Below, piece by piece: positions 33,660 to 38,408 of a DNA stretch of 38,408 nucleotides. A program made the position numbers and the translations under genes. The notes beneath the pieces are model-generated. The model did no database searches and was not told the origin of the DNA. It was given only the letters and a program-made list of their open reading frames with translations. The stretch's first letter is position 1; every line of letters starts with the position of its first letter. Source of the stretch: Pseudomonas cyclaminis (GTDB lineage: Bacteria; Pseudomonadota; Gammaproteobacteria; Pseudomonadales; Pseudomonadaceae); the NCBI RefSeq assembly GCF_015163715.1, contig NZ_JADDUM010000181.1, forward strand, positions 1 to 38,408. Reading direction: 5' to 3'.

Positions 33660-34613
33660 ATGGCTGAATTTCTATTGCGCAAGTTATTGGCGCTGGCGGC
33701 AACCTTGCTGTCGGTGTCAGTGATCGTGTTCCTGGCGTTGGAACTGAATATCGAAGACGTCGCAATCAACGTCCTCGGCCCCTACTCTGCCGCCGACCAG
33801 CGCGCCGCATGGCTGGTGGAACACGGTTACGACCAACCCTTCGTCTGGCGCTACCTGGTGTGGCTGAAGGACTTTCTCAGCGGCGACTGGGGCACCTCGG
33901 TGCATTTCCGGGAGCCGGTGATTGATCTGCTGCTGCCGAACCTCGGGCAAACGTTGATCCTCGCGGGATTAGCGTTGGCCGTGATGGTACCGGTAGCGCT
34001 GACACTCGGTATTCTGGCCGGGATTCGCCAAGGCTCGGCGGTGGATCGATTGGTGTCGTTTCTGTCGATCGTCACCACCTCGATCCCAGACTTCGCCAGC
34101 GCGGTGTTTGTCTCGGCAATCTTCGTGTTCTGGCTTAACTGGCTGCCGGGCGTGAGCAGCATGAGCGACGGCTTTAATCCGGTGGAACTTGCTCTGCCGC
34201 TGATGGTGCTGTGCCTGTTCGGCATCGGTTATCTGGCGCGTATTACTCGGGCCTCGATGGTCGAAGTGATGCAGGCGCCCTACATCCGCACCGCCCGCCT
34301 CAAAGGCGCGTCGACCTCGCGCATCGTGTTGCGCCATGCCCTGCGTAACGTGTTGATCGCACCCATCACCGTGATCATGTTGTACATCCCGTGGCTGCTG
34401 TCGAACGTGATCGTGGTCGAGGTGTTTTTCGCCTACAAGGGTTTCGGTTCGCTGCTGTACACCGCGTCGTTGAACCACGATGTCTACCTGATCGAAGCCT
34501 GCGCGATGATCAGTGGCATCGTGGTCGGCGCGACCAAAATCTTCTCGGACCTGGCCTACACCTGGCTCAACCCGCGCATAACGTTGCGCAGTCTTGGCGG
34601 AGGTGGCCAATGA
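33660..34613 (+). CDS. Peptide-type ABC permease (DppB-like)
   Basis: A 317-residue inner-membrane permease, with TM1 at the very N-terminus (LLALAATLLSVSVIVFLALEL), the SGDWGTSVHFREPV periplasmic segment typical of DppB, and the ATPase-contact loop YIRTARLKGASTSRIVLRHALRN. GGAG lies 9 bases before ATG 33660. It overlaps the next permease by 4 bases (ATGA). It forms the channel with the protein at 34610-35446. Confidence 0.93.
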   Translation: MAEFLLRKLLALAATLLSVSVIVFLALELNIEDVAINVLGPYSAADQRAAWLVEHGYDQPFVWRYLVWLKDFLSGDWGTSVHFREPVIDLLLPNLGQTLILAGLALAVMVPVALTLGILAGIRQGSAVDRLVSFLSIVTTSIPDFASAVFVSAIFVFWLNWLPGVSSMSDGFNPVELALPLMVLCLFGIGYLARITRASMVEVMQAPYIRTARLKGASTSRIVLRHALRNVLIAPITVIMLYIPWLLSNVIVVEVFFAYKGFGSLLYTASLNHDVYLIEACAMISGIVVGATKIFSDLAYTWLNPRITLRSLGGGGQ

Positions 34614-35446
34614 ACTTCCTTAATGCGTTCAAGCATCCTTTGGCGTTACTCGGTTTGTTATTGGTGGGCGGCTGGGTGCTGATGGCGCTGTTCGCACCGT
34701 GGCTGGCGCCCCATGATCCGCTGGAAAGCTTCACCCCGTTGCTGACGCCGATGACTCCGGATGGCGACGGCCTGCACTTTCTGCTGGGCACCGACATGAT
34801 CGGCCGGGACATTCTCTCGCGGCTGATCTGGGGCACGCGTACCGTGTTGTTCTGGTCGATTCTGGCGACGCTGACCGCATTCGCCGTGGGCATCGCCATG
34901 GGCCTGTGCGCCGGCTACTTCAATGGCTGGGTCGATGCGGCACTGTCCTATGTCGCCGACACCGTGCTGTCGTTCCCGGTGCTGGTGTTGTACATCGTGA
35001 TCATCATCGCCCTCGGCGCGTCAGCGCTTAACATCCTGATTGCGGTGACCTTCACCAGCGCTCCGGCGATCTTCCGGATCATGCGCGCGCTGACCATCGA
35101 CATCCGCTCACGGGATTACGTGCTCAGCGCCATCACCCAGGGTGAAGGATCACTGCGGATCATGCTGGTGGAAATCCTGCCCAATTGCGGCGGCCCGTTG
35201 ATCGTCGATTTCTGCCTGCGCATCGGCTACACCGCGATCATGATCGGCGCCCTTGGTTTCCTCGGCCTCGGATTGCCGCCGCCGACCCCGGACTGGGGCG
35301 GCATGATCAACGAAGGCCGCAGCATGGCCATCGCGTTCCCGCACTTGGTGATCTTCCCGTGCATTGCCATCTCCACCCTGATGCTGGGCCTGAGCCTGTT
35401 GGCGGACGGTCTGGACGAACACGCCCAAAAAGGCGCAAGGAGCTGA
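34610..35446 (+). CDS. Peptide-type ABC permease (DppC-like)
   Basis: A 278-residue permease. It shows the DppC hallmarks: an N-terminal helix, the LAPHDPLESF and LLGTDMIGRDILSRLIWGTR segments, the EAA-type contact loop around SRDYVLSAITQGEGSLRIML, and a C-terminal LGFLGLGLPPPTPDWGGMIN. ATG 34610 overlaps the stop of the DppB-like gene (ATGA), indicating coupled translation. The ATPase gene follows after two bases. Confidence 0.93.
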   Translation: MNFLNAFKHPLALLGLLLVGGWVLMALFAPWLAPHDPLESFTPLLTPMTPDGDGLHFLLGTDMIGRDILSRLIWGTRTVLFWSILATLTAFAVGIAMGLCAGYFNGWVDAALSYVADTVLSFPVLVLYIVIIIALGASALNILIAVTFTSAPAIFRIMRALTIDIRSRDYVLSAITQGEGSLRIMLVEILPNCGGPLIVDFCLRIGYTAIMIGALGFLGLGLPPPTPDWGGMINEGRSMAIAFPHLVIFPCIAISTLMLGLSLLADGLDEHAQKGARS

Positions 35447-35448
35447 GC

Positions 35449-37095
35449 ATGAGCCATCAACCCGTATTGAAAGTGGATAACCTTTCCATCGAACTGCCTG
35501 CCGGCGCTGACCGTAGCCACGCCGTCAAGGGCATCAGCCTGGATGTACGCAAAGGCGAAATTCTGTGTGTAATCGGCGAGTCGGGCTCCGGCAAATCGGT
35601 GCTTTCGGCCGCGATCATGGGCGATTACGCCAAGGGCCTGCGCCACAGTGAAGGCGTGATTGATTTCCTCGGCGAGGATATCTGCCGCATGGATGAAAAC
35701 GCTCTGCGCAAGCTGCGCGGCAACCGCATCGCAATGATTTTCCAGGAGCCAATGGCGGCGCTGAACCCGGCGATTCGCATTGGTCAGCAGGTCGAGGAAA
35801 TCTTCGACATTCACGCGCCGCACATGCCCGCCACGGAGCGCCGTGAACGCATGCTCGCCCTCCTGGATTCGACACAACTGCCCGATCCGCCACGGATTGC
35901 CAACAGCTTCCCGCATCAACTCTCGGGCGGCCAATGCCAACGAGTGGTGATTGCCATGGCACTGGCGATGAACCCGGATCTGCTGATTGCCGACGAACCG
36001 ACCACCGCGCTGGATGTGACCACTCAGGCCCAGGTGCTGAAACTGGTCCGCGACCTGCGCGGTCGTGGTCAGCACGGCATCCTGTTCATCACCCACGACT
36101 TCGGCGTGGTGGCAGAAATCGCTGACCGCATCGCCGTGATGGAGGGCGGCGTGCTGGTGGAAATCGGTGAGCGCGATCAAGTCCTCAACTCGCCGAGACA
36201 CCCGTACACCCGCAAGTTGATCGCCGCTGTTCCGGCCCTGCACCCGGAGCTGCACGCGCCGTGCGCCGACGGTGAGTTGGCGTTGCGCATCGAGCACTTG
36301 ACCAAGACCTACAACGTCAGTGGCCGCTTGGTCCCGGCGCTCAAGGATGTCTCGCTGCAACTGCCCCGGGGCAAGACCCTGGCGATTGTGGGTGAGTCCG
36401 GCTCGGGCAAAAGCACCTTGGTCAAAGCCGCCATTCGGCTGGTGGAAAGCGACAGCGGCCATGTCTGGGTGGGTGACACGGATTTCCTGGCATTGCGCGG
36501 TTCCGCGCTGGCGGCCAATCGGCGGAGGATCCAGATGATTTTCCAGGACCCGTACGGCTCGCTCAATCCACGGCACCGGGTCGGCGACATCATCGCCCGC
36601 GCCGCGCAATTGCGCGGGTTGTCGGCCAAGGATGCGTGGACCGAGGCCGGTGATCTGCTGGAACAGGTCGGGCTCAAGCGTGATGCCCTCAAACGCAAGC
36701 CCCGGCAGTTCTCCGGTGGTCAGCGCCAGCGCATCGGTATCGCCCGTGCCCTGGCGATGCGACCGGAAGTGCTGATCGCGGATGAAAGCGTATCGGCGCT
36801 GGATGTCTCGGTGCAAAAACAGGTTTTGGAGCTGCTCGCCGAGCTGCAACAGCGTCTCAACCTGAGCATTTTGTTCATCACCCACGACCTGCGCGTGGCG
36901 GCGCAAATCAGTGACTACATCGCGGTGATGCGCCAGGGCGAAGTGGTCGAGTACGGCACGGCGGAACAGGTGTTGCTGCGACCGCAAAACACCTACACCC
37001 AGGCCCTGCTCGCGGCTGCACCCGGTGCTTCGGCGATCCCGCAGGTTTGCGCCATCGAACCAACGCCAAGGCTGATTCGACCGCAAGCCAGCTGA
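35449..37095 (+). CDS. Fused double ABC ATPase (DppD-DppF type)
   Basis: A 548-residue protein joining two complete nucleotide-binding domains, normally separate DppD and DppF subunits. Domain 1 has Walker A GESGSGKS (43-50), signature LSGGQCQRV and Walker [13 protein letters not shown]. Domain 2 has [18 protein letters not shown] and [11 protein letters not shown], where the usual Pro after the Glu is Ser. Both end with the peptide-importer extensions ([14 protein letters not shown], and [13 protein letters not shown]). ATG 35449 has AAGGAG upstream. One fused chain in place of two is known in YejF/GsiA-type importers (glutathione, microcin-like peptides). It energises the permeases encoded just before it. 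Confidence 0.93.
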   Translation: MSHQPVLKVDNLSIELPAGADRSHAVKGISLDVRKGEILCVIGESGSGKSVLSAAIMGDYAKGLRHSEGVIDFLGEDICRMDENALRKLRGNRIAMIFQEPMAALNPAIRIGQQVEEIFDIHAPHMPATERRERMLALLDSTQLPDPPRIANSFPHQLSGGQCQRVVIAMALAMNPDLLIADEPTTALDVTTQAQVLKLVRDLRGRGQHGILFITHDFGVVAEIADRIAVMEGGVLVEIGERDQVLNSPRHPYTRKLIAAVPALHPELHAPCADGELALRIEHLTKTYNVSGRLVPALKDVSLQLPRGKTLAIVGESGSGKSTLVKAAIRLVESDSGHVWVGDTDFLALRGSALAANRRRIQMIFQDPYGSLNPRHRVGDIIARAAQLRGLSAKDAWTEAGDLLEQVGLKRDALKRKPRQFSGGQRQRIGIARALAMRPEVLIADESVSALDVSVQKQVLELLAELQQRLNLSILFITHDLRVAAQISDYIAVMRQGEVVEYGTAEQVLLRPQNTYTQALLAAAPGASAIPQVCAIEPTPRLIRPQAS

Positions 37096-37110
37096 GTCAA
37101 CAACCCTTTT

Positions 37111-37140
37111 CCCAGGTAGCAGCGTTCGCTGCTCCATGGG
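37111..37140 (+). promoter_or_regulatory. Hairpin upstream of the porin gene
   Basis: AGCAGC-GTTC-GCTGCT forms a perfect 6-bp stem with a tetraloop, extended by CCCA/TGGG at the base with two mismatches. It lies between the ATPase and porin genes and has no T-run, so it may act as an mRNA processing or stability element. Confidence 0.45.
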
Positions 37141-37181
37141 CTGCTGTTGCCAACGATAACTAAAAAACCAGGAGTATCACT

Positions 37182-38363
37182 GTGCGCACAACTACCCAGA
37201 TCGCGGTCCGTTCCATCGCTCTCATTCCGCTGCTCGGAGCCTTTGCGGCCCCAGCCATGGCCGTGCAGGTCACCGACAACCTTGACCTCGGCGGTGCCAT
37301 TCGGGCGCGCTGGGATTACGATCCGGACCGCGACATCCAGAAGTTCGGACTGGACACGGTGTTCCTCAGCGCCAAATATAACTCTGACACCTGGATCGGT
37401 GAGGCGCAGTATCGGTTCTATGGACGCTCCTACCCTTACCAGTACACCAAGAACTACGGCGATATCCAGTTCGCCAAGTTCGCGTGGGTCGGCTACAAGT
37501 TCAATCCCGACCAGCAAGTGCAGGTGGGCCTGAACACGGTGCCATTCGGTTTGCAGCCCTACTTCGGCAGCACCTTTTACGAAACCCTGGGCAACGTCAT
37601 CGGCCTGGAAGATGTGCAACAAGTCGGCGCCAAGTACATCCAGCAAAGTGGCGACTGGAATATCCAGGCCGGCTACTACCTGCGCCCGGCGTGGCAAGGC
37701 AAAGGCACAAGCAAAGGGGTGACGTATTCCAGCGTGGTGTCCGGGGCCGACAGCTACGTGGGCGACGGGAGCGACAACCAGGAACGCAATACCGTGGTGC
37801 TGCGCGTGGCCAAGGCCCTGGACCTGGGCGCGTGGAAATCCGAAATCGGCCTCTCCGGCCTGACCTCGACCCTGGAAAACAAGGACACCGATAACGATGG
37901 CCGCCGCAACGCGGTGGCGGTGCACTACCTCGGCAAGAACGGCTCGTGGGGCGTGCAACTGCAAGCGGCGCGGCAACAAATGTCGCCGCGCAACCGTGGC
38001 AGCGATGAAGTGGTCACACTCGGCGGGTACGACGGCACCTACAACGTCGCCAGTCGCGGCAACTTGTACGTCGCCGACCTGAGCTACGACGTCGCCGGCA
38101 AATACCTGTTCGACCAGATCAGCGGTGTGAAGCTGTACGCCAACTACAGCGCCTTCGACAAATCCGCCGACGCGTTCAAGACGTCGCAACGGCTGATCCT
38201 GGGGACCTCGTTTTCCTTCAGCAAACTGTGGATCGCGACGGAATGGTTGTACGGCAAAAATGACCCGTACATTGGTGGCAGCAGTTACACCCAAAGTCTG
38301 GCGGCGGGTGGGAGTAACCAGTGGGAGAACCAGCTATACATGAACATCGGGTATTACTTCTGA
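37182..38363 (+). CDS. Outer-membrane porin
   Basis: A 393-residue protein starting at GTG 37182, with AGGAG 7 bases before it and a signal peptide (ALIPLLGAFAAPAMA). The mature part is a beta-barrel with alternating aromatic strands (AIRARWDYDPDRD, WIGEAQYRFYGRSYPYQYT, FAWVGYKFNPDQQVQVGL) and a terminal Phe (YMNIGYYF). It is not clearly OprD or OprB; it looks like a phosphate/substrate-porin type barrel of unclear subfamily. It ends the ABC operon and probably admits the compound that the Tat-exported binding protein captures. Confidence 0.85.
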   Translation: MRTTTQIAVRSIALIPLLGAFAAPAMAVQVTDNLDLGGAIRARWDYDPDRDIQKFGLDTVFLSAKYNSDTWIGEAQYRFYGRSYPYQYTKNYGDIQFAKFAWVGYKFNPDQQVQVGLNTVPFGLQPYFGSTFYETLGNVIGLEDVQQVGAKYIQQSGDWNIQAGYYLRPAWQGKGTSKGVTYSSVVSGADSYVGDGSDNQERNTVVLRVAKALDLGAWKSEIGLSGLTSTLENKDTDNDGRRNAVAVHYLGKNGSWGVQLQAARQQMSPRNRGSDEVVTLGGYDGTYNVASRGNLYVADLSYDVAGKYLFDQISGVKLYANYSAFDKSADAFKTSQRLILGTSFSFSKLWIATEWLYGKNDPYIGGSSYTQSLAAGGSNQWENQLYMNIGYYF

Positions 38364-38387
38364 TCCGGATTGTCTGGCGTTTCTGAA

Positions 38388-38408
38388 GGCCTCTTCGCGA
38401 GCAAGCCC
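38388..38408. repeat. Truncated REP-like repeat at window end
   Basis: GGCCTCTTCGCGAGCAAGCC at the very end has the form of the common pseudomonad REP element and continues beyond the window. Since the window also starts inside a repeat, both edges coincide with repeats. Confidence 0.55.

Noticed and set aside
1..38408. CRISPR array, tRNA, rRNA, transposase or prophage genes
   Set aside because: None was seen; the only repeats are short intergenic elements.

Overview
The window reads as a chromosomal accessory segment of a Pseudomonas of the fluorescens type. It is GC-rich with dense operons. It carries fluorescens-style intergenic repeats, and one BamA-like protein looks, from memory, very close to pseudomonad BamA. 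Both window ends lie in REP-like repeat sequence, so this may be a contig bounded by repeats. That last point is inference.

Region 1 (101-6417) is a LacI/TetR-controlled uptake and desulfurisation-type locus: a TonB-dependent receptor, a flavin-dependent monooxygenase of the NtaA/SnaA/DszA type, and a sulfonate-type periplasmic binding protein broken by a one-base frameshift. A near-consensus promoter carries a perfect 14-bp LacI-family operator at its start site. Region 2 (6522-12778, minus strand) is an iron-siderophore locus: a TonB receptor with an N-terminal signalling domain, then a binding protein, two FecCD-type permeases and an ATPase, with a candidate Fur box in front of the binding protein. 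Region 3 (12860-14858) is an Lrp/AsnC regulator divergent from a lactate-permease-family transporter. Region 4 (14868-19854) is a small unknown protein and a two-component system, divergent from a BamA paralogue that is not in the usual rseP-bamA-skp-lpxD setting.

Region 5 (19980-38363) is the most interesting part. A minus-strand operon encodes an aldehyde dehydrogenase, an MFS carrier, an enolase-superfamily enzyme (frameshifted) and a GMC oxidoreductase, with a GcvA-like LysR gene behind it. Next come a second MFS carrier and a second LysR gene, which is divergent from an Fe(II)/2-oxoglutarate oxygenase. The oxygenase is followed by an M24-fold enzyme whose metal-ligand spacing matches the DMSP lyase DddP, as I recall it, but which has Gly where the DddP catalytic Asp should be. 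Last comes a Tat-exported peptide-type binding protein with its two permeases, a fused double ATPase and a porin.

The promoter of the aldehyde dehydrogenase operon (25715-25807) and the region upstream of the binding protein (31651-31745) share about 95 bases of promoter architecture: 53 of the first 76 positions are identical without gaps. A third partial copy of the motif lies in the LysR1/MFS2 intergenic region. This is direct sequence evidence that import (porin plus ABC transporter) and oxidation (ALDH, GMC, enolase) belong to one regulon. I infer an undescribed catabolic route for a small, probably nitrogen- or sulfur-containing, compound; the substrate cannot be read from sequence.

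Two genes (5489-6417 and 21655-22880) are each broken by loss of a single G/C. Either both are real pseudogenes or the assembly has indel errors.
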